64,000 nt of DNA from CAG-791 sp963655255 (GCA_963655255.1 CAVKEB010000001.1:108461-172460), one strand, 5' to 3'. Positions 17,212 through 25,778 are shown, numbered from the stretch's first letter. The notes: a model not told the origin generated them from the letters alone. Made by a program: numbers and translations.

Positions 17212-19584
17212 TCAGGACAAGTTATTTTTCCTGCTGTGTCCGTGGTTGGCGAGCCACACCAGGCCCCGGAGAGCCCACAGGGGAACGCCGGGTGCAAAGG
17301 CTTTCAATGCCCGGACCGGCACATCCGCCGTCGTCGAATAGGACATCCGGAACACCGGATCCTCCTCATTCCACTCGGAGTTCCCGGTCTGCTTCATGCA
17401 TCCCTTCTTCATCGCTTTTAATACGCATCGGCAGATCCGGCTGTACGGGGCCATTTCGGAGATTGAGCTCTCCATGGAAAAGTTCCCCGGCTCTGCCTCC
17501 GTCTCCTCCGGAATCTCTCCCTCCATGATGCGGCGCCACTCTCCCATGGAAGGCTGTCCTGCGGGCTTTCCGTACCAGCTCTCCGGAAGCCATGCGGGTG
17601 TAGGGACCTTTTCTTCCTCCACGACGACCTGCTGCACCAGACGGATATCCGTCGACGAGGAACCGACCATGACCGAGTAGGTCCCGGTCGGAATCTTCCA
17701 CCCATCCTGATAGATGGCAAAATCGCGGCTCGCCAGGAGGAACGTCACCATGGCGCCCTCACCCGGCTGCAGGAAAACCTTCTCAAATGCACGGAGTTCC
17801 TTGAGCGGCCGGTAAGGGCCGTCCTGCGGATTGGCGATATAGAGCTGCACCACTTCGCTTCCCGCGCAGGGCCCCGCGTTGCGGACCTGCACCGTCACCT
17901 GGCGGTCACTGATGAGAAGATTCGAATATTCAAACCGTGTGTAGGAAAGGCCATACCCGAAGGGGAACAGAACCCGCTGCCCCGCCTTCTCATAATACCG
18001 GTATCCCACATAGACGCCCTCGCGGTACTGCGCATCCTTCCTGCCATATCTTCCGTAGCACGGGATGTCGATTTCCTCGAGCGGCCAGGTTTCCGTGAGC
18101 CTTCCGGACGGATTGACCTTTCCGGTCAACAAGTTTGCGATGGCGGCTCCTCCTGCCTGTCCGCACAGTCCCGTATACAGAACAGCCCTGACATCGGCAA
18201 GCCACGGAAGCTTCATCGGGCTTCCACCCATCAGAACCACGATCACGTTCGGATTCCCGGCAAGAGCCGCCTTGACCATGCGGTTGTGCCCTTCCGGAAT
18301 GGAGAGGTCCTTCCGGTCGAACCCTTCGGACTCATACCGGTCCGTCAGACCGACGAAGACGACCGCCTTCTTTGCTCTTGCCGCCGCGCGGGTGACCTCC
18401 TCCAGGCTCTCTTCCGTTACATTTCCTTCTTCATCGCACCCTTCCACATAGGCGGCATCCGGGATGCTCTCCCTCACCTGCACGAGCCTCGTCGGATTGA
18501 TATGGGAGCTCCCGCCGCCCTGATAGCGCATGGATGCCGCCATCCGTCCGATGAGGACCACTTCCCTGGTATTGTCCAGAGGAAGGATGTTCCCCTCGTT
18601 TTTCAGAAGGACGGCTCCTTCCTCCGCGATTCTCTGGGCAGTCATCTGATGAGCGGTCCGGTCGTAGGAGTAATCCCTGCCCTTCTCCAATGCCTCCGCA
18701 CGGCGCAGAACCAGCGACAGAAGACGCTTCACCGACGCGTTCACGCACTCTATGTCAAGCGTTCCGTCCTTCACCGCCTTTTCCGCTTCCTTCTCGCCGA
18801 GCGCGGAACCTCCCGGCATCGCAAGATCACACCCCGCCCGGAACGCTTCCGTGCGGTTGTTCAGCGCGCCCCAGTCCGTAATGACTGCGCCTTTGAACCC
18901 CCAGTCCCTGCGCAGAATGTCCGTCAGGAGCTTCTTATTGTCGCTGCAGAAGGTCCCGTTGATCTTGTTGTACGCGCACATCACCGTGGCGGGCTGTGCC
19001 TTTTTCACGACCTTCTCAAAGGCCCGCAGATAAATCTCGCGGAGCGTTCTCTCATCCACCTGGGAATCCGACTGGAGCCTCCGGTACTCCTGCGAGTTGC
19101 AGGCAAAATGCTTCAGGCTCGCGCCGATTCCGGTTTCATTCTGCATTCCGGCAACGAAGGACGCCCCGAGCTCTCCCGCCACATAAGGGTCCTCCGAGTA
19201 ATATTCGAAATTTCTCCCGCACAAGGGGCTTCGCTTGATATTGACACCGGGACCGAGAACCACTGCCACCTGCGCTTCCTTGGCTTCCTCGCCGATGGCA
19301 CGGCCCTCCTCATACAGGAGTTTGCGGTTCCAGGTCTGAGCTGCGGTCACCGCCGTTGGAAAACAGGTGGCCGCCTCGGAATTCTCATTCCCCAGGGCGT
19401 CCGCCTTCCCGGTCTGCTTGCGCAGGCCGTTCGGTCCGTCCGTCATCATGATCTCCGGAATTTCATACTGCGCCCAGCCCTTGGTATGCCAGAAATCCTT
19501 CCCGCTGCAGAAGGCAATCTTCTCCTCATTCGTCATTTTCGCGGCAATTTCATCCACTTTTCTGCTCAGTTCTTCTTCTGTCAT
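17212..19584 (-). CDS. Glycoside hydrolase family 3 beta-glucosidase-like enzyme
   Basis: 790 residues with the full GH3 plan: N-terminal barrel with IPEIMMTDGPNGLR, the K-H motif SLKHFACNSQEYRR, the nucleophile region FKGAVITDWGA (Asp237), an alpha/beta sandwich domain (about 330-560), and a fibronectin III-like domain (NAGPCAGSEVVQLYIANP). There is no signal peptide, so it acts in the cytoplasm on imported beta-glucosides or oligosaccharides. The last about 130 residues beyond the Fn3-like domain are an extra segment without a recognised fold. No transporter gene is adjacent. A LacI-type operator lies upstream at 19776-19791. Confidence 0.93.
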   Translation of the reverse strand: MTEEELSRKVDEIAAKMTNEEKIAFCSGKDFWHTKGWAQYEIPEIMMTDGPNGLRKQTGKADALGNENSEAATCFPTAVTAAQTWNRKLLYEEGRAIGEEAKEAQVAVVLGPGVNIKRSPLCGRNFEYYSEDPYVAGELGASFVAGMQNETGIGASLKHFACNSQEYRRLQSDSQVDERTLREIYLRAFEKVVKKAQPATVMCAYNKINGTFCSDNKKLLTDILRRDWGFKGAVITDWGALNNRTEAFRAGCDLAMPGGSALGEKEAEKAVKDGTLDIECVNASVKRLLSLVLRRAEALEKGRDYSYDRTAHQMTAQRIAEEGAVLLKNEGNILPLDNTREVVLIGRMAASMRYQGGGSSHINPTRLVQVRESIPDAAYVEGCDEEGNVTEESLEEVTRAAARAKKAVVFVGLTDRYESEGFDRKDLSIPEGHNRMVKAALAGNPNVIVVLMGGSPMKLPWLADVRAVLYTGLCGQAGGAAIANLLTGKVNPSGRLTETWPLEEIDIPCYGRYGRKDAQYREGVYVGYRYYEKAGQRVLFPFGYGLSYTRFEYSNLLISDRQVTVQVRNAGPCAGSEVVQLYIANPQDGPYRPLKELRAFEKVFLQPGEGAMVTFLLASRDFAIYQDGWKIPTGTYSVMVGSSSTDIRLVQQVVVEEEKVPTPAWLPESWYGKPAGQPSMGEWRRIMEGEIPEETEAEPGNFSMESSISEMAPYSRICRCVLKAMKKGCMKQTGNSEWNEEDPVFRMSYSTTADVPVRALKAFAPGVPLWALRGLVWLANHGHSRKNNLS

Positions 19585-19886
19585 CGTTATACCTCGCTGA
19601 TTCGTTATTATCTCACCTTTTGGTCCTTCCCAACAGAGTGAATCCGTGCAGAACCAGGAAAACCTCCCGTCCTCTGCGCTTTACCCTCTCAGGCGCGCTA
19701 TACCAAAACAAGGCACCGCACGTTTTCACGCGCAGCGCCTTGCCGGTATCTTCTCGTCTATATTCTCTCTTTTTCGCGAAAACGTTTTCGCTCCGGAGTC
19801 CGCCTGCAAAGTTCTCCTTTACGGTCCGATTCTTTCATAACCGTGCTGCAGCATGATTCTCCTGTCCGCGGAGGCGTTTTCCGTCT
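19585..19886. other. Regulatory space between the GH3 and HPt genes (302 bp)
   Basis: It carries the control region of the GH3 gene. Just before the GH3 start is AGCGAGGTATAACG, nearly identical to the ribosome site before the HPt gene at 20246 and to the end of the compound repeat element. Apart from the operator at 19776 I see no gene here; the 3' end of the HPt gene is at 19887. Confidence 0.6.
19776..19791. promoter_or_regulatory. LacI/CcpA-type operator upstream of the GH3 gene
   Basis: A perfect 16-bp palindrome, GCGAAAACGTTTTCGC, of the form bound by LacI/GalR-family regulators (central CG with A/T flanks). On the minus strand a TATAGA follows about 15 bases downstream, so the operator would overlap the -35 region. 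A beta-glucosidase under sugar-responsive or catabolite control fits. Confidence 0.75.
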
Positions 19887-20246
19887 TTACTGCTGCGAAG
19901 CCTCGTAATCACGGATTGCCTTCAGGGTAATCTCATACTGCTTCTCCACAGGCGGCATCAGCTCATCCGAGCCTTCCAGACTCCCGCCCCGCAGCGCCTC
20001 CGTCAGGTCATAGACCGGCTGGAACAGATTGTCGAACCCGAGGTTCTGGCACACGCCTTTGAGGGTATGCGCCGCGCGGAACGCCGTCTCGGCATCCTTT
20101 TCCTCCAGGGCGGCCTTCAGCATCCGAAAGGTATCGTCTTCCGGAAACTTCAGAAGAAGTCTTCCGATCAGCGCTTCGCTGGGCAGACGACGCAGCACTG
20201 CATCATAATCCGCACCCATTGTCTCGTATACTTCCCGAATTGTCAT
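19887..20246 (-). CDS. HPt (histidine phosphotransfer) domain protein
   Basis: 119 residues, one four-helix HPt domain with the phospho-acceptor in AAHTLKGVCQNLGF (His60). It lies just after the GGDEF-REC-HD-GYP gene on the same strand, separated only by a compound repeat element, so the two are probably cotranscribed. HPt proteins carry phosphate between hybrid kinases and receiver domains. An open frame extends 37 codons upstream, but those codons are the repeat element read through; the ATG at 20246 follows GAGG supplied by the end of that repeat. Confidence 0.88.
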   Translation of the reverse strand: MTIREVYETMGADYDAVLRRLPSEALIGRLLLKFPEDDTFRMLKAALEEKDAETAFRAAHTLKGVCQNLGFDNLFQPVYDLTEALRGGSLEGSDELMPPVEKQYEITLKAIRDYEASQQ

Positions 20247-20253
20247 CTTTATA

Positions 20254-20359
20254 CCTCGCTGAGGCAAAATCCGCGGAGGCGGTTTTGCCGAATGCGGCAG
20301 CCGGTGCGTCAGCACCGATGCTGCTGTTTGAAAGTGACATATCGATGTCACTTTCAAAC
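20254..20359 (-). repeat. Compound palindromic element, copy A (full length)
   Basis: 106 bp. Read on the minus strand: P1, a hairpin with 15-bp arms GTTTGAAAGTGACAT; P2, a hairpin with CGGTGC/GCACCG closed by GCAGC/GCTGC; P3, a hairpin with GGCAAAACCGC arms; and the ending CCTCAGCGAGG. The stop codon of the upstream gene (TGA at 20354-20356) lies in P1, and the GAGG at the end is the ribosome site of the HPt gene. It is about 96% identical to copy B at 31427-31532. Confidence 0.9.
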
Positions 20360-22315
20360 GTTGACCTCGTTCCCTGTCTCTTCACTCTTCCCACCGGTTT
20401 CACTCAGATCCTCCTGGGGGGGGGTAGAAGTCAGCGTATTTAATTCCATCTGTATCTTATCCTGCACGTCCAGAAGGCAGTTGATCAGCATCGGATTGAA
20501 TGCGCCGCATTCACCGCGCAGGATCATCTGAATCGCCTCCTCGTGCGGAATCGCTTTTTTATAGACGCGCTCACTCGTCAGGGCGTCATACACATCCGCC
20601 AGCGACACCACCTGTGCCGCGAACGGAATCTCTTCCCCGGCAAGTCCGTCGGGATAGCCCTTTCCATCGTATCGCTCATGATGCCAGCGGCAGATCTGAT
20701 AAGCAGTCTGCACCAGCGGCTCGTCCTTATACTGCACCAGCTCTTCCAGCATCTTCGCACCGATCATGGTATGCGTCTTCATGATCTCGAATTCTTCTTT
20801 GGTTAACCTTCCCGGCTTGTTCAGAATGGCATCGTCAATGGCAATTTTCCCGATGTCATGAAGTGCGGAAGCCGTTGCGATCAGCGACCGCTCCGAGCGC
20901 GACAAATGATAGTGGTCCGTCTTCTGCACCACTCGTTCCAGAAGAATCTCCGTCAGGATCTGGATATGCTGCACATGAAGTCCGCTCTCGCCGTTCCGGA
21001 GCTCCACCACCTGACTCAGGATATTGATCATCATGCGGTTATTCTTCTCACGCTCGTAGAACTGCTGAGAAACCAGCGCGCTGAGCCTTCGCTGCTTCGC
21101 GTACAGACGAATCGTGTTGGAGACTCTCTGATAGACCACCCTTGCATCGAAGGGACGGCTGATATAGTCCGAAGCGCCGAGCTCATAGGAGCGGCGCACA
21201 ATGACATTGGAATCCTCGCTGGAAATCATAATGACCGGAATCTCTTCCAGCCAGTTCTGCCGCGACATATCCGAGAGCACTTCCAGACCGTTCATTCCGG
21301 GCATAACAATATCGAGAAGAACCAGAGCAATTTCGGTTCCGTTCTTCTCCAGAAGGTTCAGGCATTCCTCTCCGTTCTCCGCCTCCATGATCCGGTAATC
21401 TTCTCGGAGCATTTCGCTCAGAATCAGGCGGTTCATCTCCGAATCGTCCACGATGAGAATCAGCGGCTTCTCCTGCACAGAGACAGGCTCTTCCTCTTCT
21501 TCCCCGTCGTGATCCGTCACGACGAAGTTCTTCTTCATCTTCGCCTGATACATGAGCTTGTCCGCTTCCCGGACCGCCTTCTCCACGGTCATTCCCGCAG
21601 CCAGGACGCCGCCGATGCTCGCCGACATATGAAGCTTCTGGTAGCCCGGGATCACCGCGCCATGGATCTTGCCGTTGATCAGACGGAGCTTCCTCGTAAA
21701 GTCATCTCCCGCAATATCCGGCAGAATCAGGAGCAGCTCATCCCCGCCATAGCGCACCAGAAAATCCGTATCCCGGATGCAGTGCTGAATGGTCGCCACC
21801 GCAGTCTCCAGAACCACGTCTCCCGCATGATGACCGAAGGTATCGTTGTACAGCTTGAAATCATCCAGATCAATGACCGCCACTCCGGCCGTCATATACT
21901 GGTGCCGGAGATGGTCTTCATAATAGCGGCGGTTGTACGCTCCGGTCAGCGCATCGTGATACAGCTTCTCGCCGGTCTCCGCGCTGATCTTCTCGCCCGT
22001 CTCCAGCAGCTGAATGACCTCCATGACACAGGGTTTTCCATCGACTTCCACATAGCGGGCCGTTGCCTGATAAATGTGCGCGCCGACATATTCCAGCTTG
22101 GACTTGCGCCCCTTGCTGCTCAAAACCTCCCGGCCGATGCAGTTCCTGCAGGGTTTCTGGTCCTTCCAGGGTGCATAGCACGGCTCTTCCAGCAGAGTCT
22201 TCTCATCCAGAAGCCGGACGACAGGGAACATTCTGCGCAGGCACTTCATCTCCTCTTCGACCTGTTCCCCCGTCATCTGTATCACGTGCTCTTTTCCCAG
22301 CACCGCATCCGCCAT
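20354..22315 (-). CDS. GGDEF-REC-HD-GYP c-di-GMP signalling protein
   Basis: 653 residues. A PAS-like N-terminus has a Cys cluster (Cys46, Cys56, Cys59; CYAPW...PCRNC). A GGDEF domain follows (active-site form GGDEL at 190-194), then a receiver domain (DD at 290-291, phospho-Asp335) and an HD-GYP domain (His486-Asp487, HHE at 545, GYP at 553). Both synthesis and breakdown of c-di-GMP are therefore possible in one chain. The receiver has Arg387 where Lys is usual (ISRPF). A run of nine C residues lies about 22 codons before the stop. The HPt gene follows. Confidence 0.92.
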   Translation of the reverse strand: MADAVLGKEHVIQMTGEQVEEEMKCLRRMFPVVRLLDEKTLLEEPCYAPWKDQKPCRNCIGREVLSSKGRKSKLEYVGAHIYQATARYVEVDGKPCVMEVIQLLETGEKISAETGEKLYHDALTGAYNRRYYEDHLRHQYMTAGVAVIDLDDFKLYNDTFGHHAGDVVLETAVATIQHCIRDTDFLVRYGGDELLLILPDIAGDDFTRKLRLINGKIHGAVIPGYQKLHMSASIGGVLAAGMTVEKAVREADKLMYQAKMKKNFVVTDHDGEEEEEPVSVQEKPLILIVDDSEMNRLILSEMLREDYRIMEAENGEECLNLLEKNGTEIALVLLDIVMPGMNGLEVLSDMSRQNWLEEIPVIMISSEDSNVIVRRSYELGASDYISRPFDARVVYQRVSNTIRLYAKQRRLSALVSQQFYEREKNNRMMINILSQVVELRNGESGLHVQHIQILTEILLERVVQKTDHYHLSRSERSLIATASALHDIGKIAIDDAILNKPGRLTKEEFEIMKTHTMIGAKMLEELVQYKDEPLVQTAYQICRWHHERYDGKGYPDGLAGEEIPFAAQVVSLADVYDALTSERVYKKAIPHEEAIQMILRGECGAFNPMLINCLLDVQDKIQMELNTLTSTPPQEDLSETGGKSEETGNEVNV

Positions 22316-22472
22316 ATTCGATTACCCTTGATCCTTTCGGGAATTCATCCCTCGTGTAAGGCTCATGTAAATATTCGTTCTTATTCTTAATCTTAAACAA
22401 TAAAACACGTTTATGTTAACATGAGTTGCATTTCAAAATCAACAAGGACACTGTTCCACCCAAATTATTTAT

Positions 22473-23873
22473 TTAATATGATCTCCCTGTTTCATGCTGC
22501 TGTTTTTTCATTCCGCTCATGCCGCGGAGAATCTTCGGAAAACGATTCAGGAAAATCAGAATGCAGCAGCACGCCGCCAATGCATCCGCAACCGCTTCCG
22601 CGCCGTAAATTCCCATCACGCCGAACCAATGCGGCAGAATGAGAGCCAGCGGAACCAGCAGGAAAATTTTGCGAAGGAGCGCGATGAACAGCGACACTCC
22701 CGGCTGATTCAGCGCAATGAACATGGTCTGGCAGGCTCTCTGCATGCCGAAAACCGTCATGCCCGCAAGGAACACCGGCATGATCCGGCAGACCGTCTCC
22801 CGAAGCTCCCGGTCCGAGGTGAAGATTCCGGCAAAAAATCCAGGCCGCAGGATCATCCAGAGCGTCATTGCAAGATTGACCGTCGTCATTACGGCGAAAA
22901 TCACATGGAAGCCCTCGCGAACCCGCTTCTCATTCCCGTGTCCGTAGTTGTAGCTCACAACGGGGCTTGCTCCCTGCGTGAAGCCGCTCAGAGGAACGGA
23001 ATAAATCTGCATGCAGCTCTGCATGATCGTCAGCGCGCTGACATAGATGTCGCCGTAAGCCGCAAGGCCCCGGTTCATGACCAGTCCGATGATGCTCTCC
23101 GTGCTCGCCATGACAAACGGCGAGACACCGAGAGCCGCGATCTGGCGAAGGAGCGTCCCGTCCGGGCGAAGGTTCCTTTTCCGGAGCCGGAGTTTTGCCT
23201 TCTTCGAGAGTAGAAAACCCAGAATCCACAGAGCGCTCACCGTCTGAGAAAGGACCGTAGCAAGCGCCGCTCCCGAAACGCCCATGCCGAGCACGAAGAT
23301 AAAGACAGGATCCAGCACAATGTTCAGAACCGCGCCGATGAGAACAGAAATCATCGCGGTTCCCGGATGTCCCTGCGCATTGATGAACGGATTGAGGCCG
23401 ATGGTCAACATCACCGCAAGGGTTCCCACCAGATAGATGGAAAGGTAGCTCCTCGCGTACCCGATGGTTCCCGCGGAGGCGCCGGTCACGTACAGGATGG
23501 GATCCAGAAACAGGTAGACCGGAACCATCAGAAGGACGGTGAGGACGAGGAGCAGAAAGCAGCCGTTTCCCATCATCTTCTCCGCCTTGTCCCGGTTCCC
23601 CCTTCCCAGCTCAATCGCGGCGAGCGGAGCACCGCCGCCTCCCGTGAACTGCGCAAATGCGGAGATCAGAATGATCACAGTATTACAGACGCCGACACCT
23701 GCAAGAGCCTTGGTGCCAACGCCTGTGATGTGTCCGATATAAACCCGGTCCACGATGCTGTAGAGCATGTTGACCAGCTGAGCCAGAATGGACGGAAGCG
23801 CCATCCGCAGCATCAGAGGGAGCATGGGCATGCTCCCGAACAGTTCCGTATCAGAGTTCTTCTGCAAGCTCAT
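22473..23873 (-). CDS. MATE-family exporter (copy 2)
   Basis: 466 residues and about twelve membrane segments. The N-terminal PSILAQLVNMLYSIVDRVYIGH and FTGGGGAPLAAIELGRG are typical of the clostridial MATE subgroup. The start at 23873 lies inside the end of the DAHP synthase gene (23-bp overlap) and is preceded by GGAGAG, so the pump is translationally coupled to aromatic amino acid synthesis. A role in exporting an aromatic compound is a possible inference only. Confidence 0.92.
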   Translation of the reverse strand: MSLQKNSDTELFGSMPMLPLMLRMALPSILAQLVNMLYSIVDRVYIGHITGVGTKALAGVGVCNTVIILISAFAQFTGGGGAPLAAIELGRGNRDKAEKMMGNGCFLLLVLTVLLMVPVYLFLDPILYVTGASAGTIGYARSYLSIYLVGTLAVMLTIGLNPFINAQGHPGTAMISVLIGAVLNIVLDPVFIFVLGMGVSGAALATVLSQTVSALWILGFLLSKKAKLRLRKRNLRPDGTLLRQIAALGVSPFVMASTESIIGLVMNRGLAAYGDIYVSALTIMQSCMQIYSVPLSGFTQGASPVVSYNYGHGNEKRVREGFHVIFAVMTTVNLAMTLWMILRPGFFAGIFTSDRELRETVCRIMPVFLAGMTVFGMQRACQTMFIALNQPGVSLFIALLRKIFLLVPLALILPHWFGVMGIYGAEAVADALAACCCILIFLNRFPKILRGMSGMKKQQHETGRSY

Positions 23874-24885
23874 AAATCAGTCTCTCCGACTTCTCCCAGC
23901 CAAGGCAGGGATCCGTGATCGAACGGCCATAGACGCCCTCGCCGATCTTCTGTGCGCCGTCCTCGAGATAGCTCTCGATCATCAGTCCCTTCACCAGACC
24001 GTGGATATCCTCCGAAGCACGCATGGAGTGCAGCACATCCTTTGCAATCCGGATCTGCTCCAGATACTGCTTGCCGGAGTTGGAATGATTGCAGTCCACA
24101 AGGACCGCCGGATTCTGAAGTTTGGCCTTGTCATAGGCTTCCTTCAGGTTCATCAGATCCTCATAGTGATAGTTCGCATGGCTCCGTCCGTACTTATCCA
24201 CATAGCCGCGGAGAATGGCGTGCGCCATCGGATTTCCCGTCGTGACAACCTCCCAGCCGCGGTACAGGAAGGTCTGACTGCTCTGTGCCGCCGTGATGGA
24301 ATTCATCATCACGGAGATGTCGCCGCCTGTCGGATTCTTCATTCCCGCCGGAATACCGACGCCGCTGGCAACCATGCGGTGCTGCTGGTCTTCCACCGAG
24401 CGCGCGCCGATTGCCACATAGGCAAGAAGATCCGAGAGATACCGGTGATTCTCCGGATAGAGCATTTCCTCCGCACAGGTAAAACCGGTCTCCTCGACCA
24501 CATGCGTGTGCATCTGGCGGATGGCAATGATACCTGCCAGCATATCCTCACCCTTCTCCGGGTCCGGCTGATGGAGCATTCCCTTGTATCCGACGCCCTT
24601 TGTCCTGGGCTTGTTCGTGTAGACACGCGGAATGATGAAGATCTTGTCCTTCACCTTCTCCTGCACCTTCACCAGACGGGTCATGTAGTCGAGAACCGCG
24701 TCCTCGCGGTCTGCGGAGCACGGTCCGATCACCAGAAGAAAACGGTCATCCTTCCCGTAGAAAATATTCTCGATAATCCGGTCGCGTTCCTCCTTCACCT
24801 TCTGCACCTCGGCAGAAAGCGGGAACTCCCGCTTGATCTCCTGCGGAATCGGAAGCTTGCGCTTGAACTCCATCTGCATTTCCAT
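23851..24885 (-). CDS. aroF: 3-deoxy-7-phosphoheptulonate synthase, class I (AroG/AroF type)
   Basis: 344 residues. Condenses phosphoenolpyruvate and erythrose 4-phosphate, the first step of the shikimate pathway. Conserved blocks include IGPCSADRE, PRTKGVGYKG, IGARSVEDQQHR, KNPTGGDI, VLVDCNHSNSGK and GLMIESYLEDG, all expected of the class I alpha family. The ATG at 24885 has AGGGAGGAG upstream. It is followed by an overlapping MATE gene and preceded by a leader with three hairpins. No T-box or other known amino acid riboswitch was recognised. The symbol is by family; the feedback specificity is not predictable. Confidence 0.95.
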   Translation of the reverse strand: MEMQMEFKRKLPIPQEIKREFPLSAEVQKVKEERDRIIENIFYGKDDRFLLVIGPCSADREDAVLDYMTRLVKVQEKVKDKIFIIPRVYTNKPRTKGVGYKGMLHQPDPEKGEDMLAGIIAIRQMHTHVVEETGFTCAEEMLYPENHRYLSDLLAYVAIGARSVEDQQHRMVASGVGIPAGMKNPTGGDISVMMNSITAAQSSQTFLYRGWEVVTTGNPMAHAILRGYVDKYGRSHANYHYEDLMNLKEAYDKAKLQNPAVLVDCNHSNSGKQYLEQIRIAKDVLHSMRASEDIHGLVKGLMIESYLEDGAQKIGEGVYGRSITDPCLGWEKSERLIYELAEEL

Positions 24886-24929
24886 AATATGCTCTCCTCC
24901 CTATTTCTGTATCTGTTCCGCCGACACTC

Positions 24930-25019
24930 GAAGTCATCTGATGATGACTTCTCCTGTTTGTTGTGAATTGCAAGCAATTCACAACGCGTTTCGGAGAAAC
25001 CGCCTGCGCGGATTTCTCC
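24930..25019. repeat. Three-hairpin repeat in the DAHP synthase leader
   Basis: Three adjacent hairpins: 24930-24951 (arms GAAGTCATC/GATGACTTC), 24961-24984 (perfect TTGTGAATTGC arms) and 24993-25019 (GGAGAAACCGC-type arms). The third resembles the hairpin at 53173-53198 before purC, with a C-G pair there replaced by T-A, and the first resembles 43581-43602. This suggests a dispersed structured element rather than a gene-specific leader. Confidence 0.75.
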
Positions 25020-25047
25020 TCACACCTTGCCGCCTGCAGAATTTAAT

Positions 25048-25078
25048 CGTGAATGGGCCTGTAAACATCCCCTTCACG
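25048..25078. terminator. Hairpin downstream of the metallophosphoesterase gene
   Basis: Arms CGTGAA and TTCACG, extended by GGG/CCC after one mismatch. It lies just past the stop at 25107 on the minus strand, but no T run follows, so it may be a processing or attenuating structure instead. Confidence 0.4.
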
Positions 25079-25106
25079 CCTGAATTCCGCAAGTGCTGAA
25101 CAGATA

Positions 25107-25778
25107 TCACTTTCTTATTTTCAAATTCATATATAAATCGTACAGAGCCGATCCGGTTCTTCCCTGTGCTGGGTGCTCATCGTCGCCGACTTCCAGAATG
25201 GTGTATTCGTAGGCGTTGATGATCTTCGTCCCGCTCGTATGCTCCCGTTCCCGGATGAATTTATAGTTGTAGCTCTTGTGCACATGCCCGTGCAGCATGT
25301 ACTTCGGATGCCACTTCTCCATGAATTCATTGAAGCATTCAAAGCCCAGATGCGGCAGATCATCCATGTCGCCGTAGCCGCGCGCCGGCGCGTGCGTCAC
25401 CAGAATATCCACGCCGTTCATCAGGAGAATCTGGCGGTTTAACTTCGCGATGCGCTTTCTCATCTCGTCCTCGGAATACATGTCCTTCCCCAGATGATAG
25501 CGCATGCTGCCGCCGAGTCCCGCGATCCGCAGTCCTTTGTAATCATAGACCTTATCATCAATGTCGATGCAGCCAAGCGGCGGAATCATATCATATTTCG
25601 TGTCGTGATTGCCCCGCACGTACAGAAGCGGGCAGTTCACCATCGTCTCCAGGAATTCCAGATACTGCGGTTTCAGATCCCCGCAGGAAATAATCAGATC
25701 CACGTCCTTTGTTTTCGCGGGATCGTAAAAATCCCAGAGCCCCTTCACTTCTTCATCGGCGATTACCAGAATCTTCAT
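25107..25778 (-). CDS. Calcineurin-like metallophosphoesterase
   Basis: 223 residues. Metal-binding motifs are visible: ISCGDLKPQY (D near residue 33), YVRGNHDTKYD, THAPARGYGD and LHGHVHKSY. The opening lacks the usual DxHG and reads ADEEVKG, a variation seen in small clostridial members. It overlaps the BMP-like gene by four bases (ATGA), so the phosphoesterase is made together with a probable nucleoside-binding protein; a nucleotide or phosphodiester substrate would fit but is inferred only. Confidence 0.88.
   Translation of the reverse strand: MKILVIADEEVKGLWDFYDPAKTKDVDLIISCGDLKPQYLEFLETMVNCPLLYVRGNHDTKYDMIPPLGCIDIDDKVYDYKGLRIAGLGGSMRYHLGKDMYSEDEMRKRIAKLNRQILLMNGVDILVTHAPARGYGDMDDLPHLGFECFNEFMEKWHPKYMLHGHVHKSYNYKFIREREHTSGTKIINAYEYTILEVGDDEHPAQGRTGSALYDLYMNLKIRK

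Noticed and set aside
20247..20357. N-terminal extension of the HPt protein (and the near-identical extension of CbiO at 31411-31530)
   Set aside because: The two extensions read almost the same because both are translations of the compound repeat element, not protein sequence; ribosome sites support the shorter starts.
24886..25106. T-box or tryptophan-type attenuator for DAHP synthase
   Set aside because: The hairpins are simple palindromes shared with unrelated loci; no T-box sequence or leader peptide with aromatic codons was seen.
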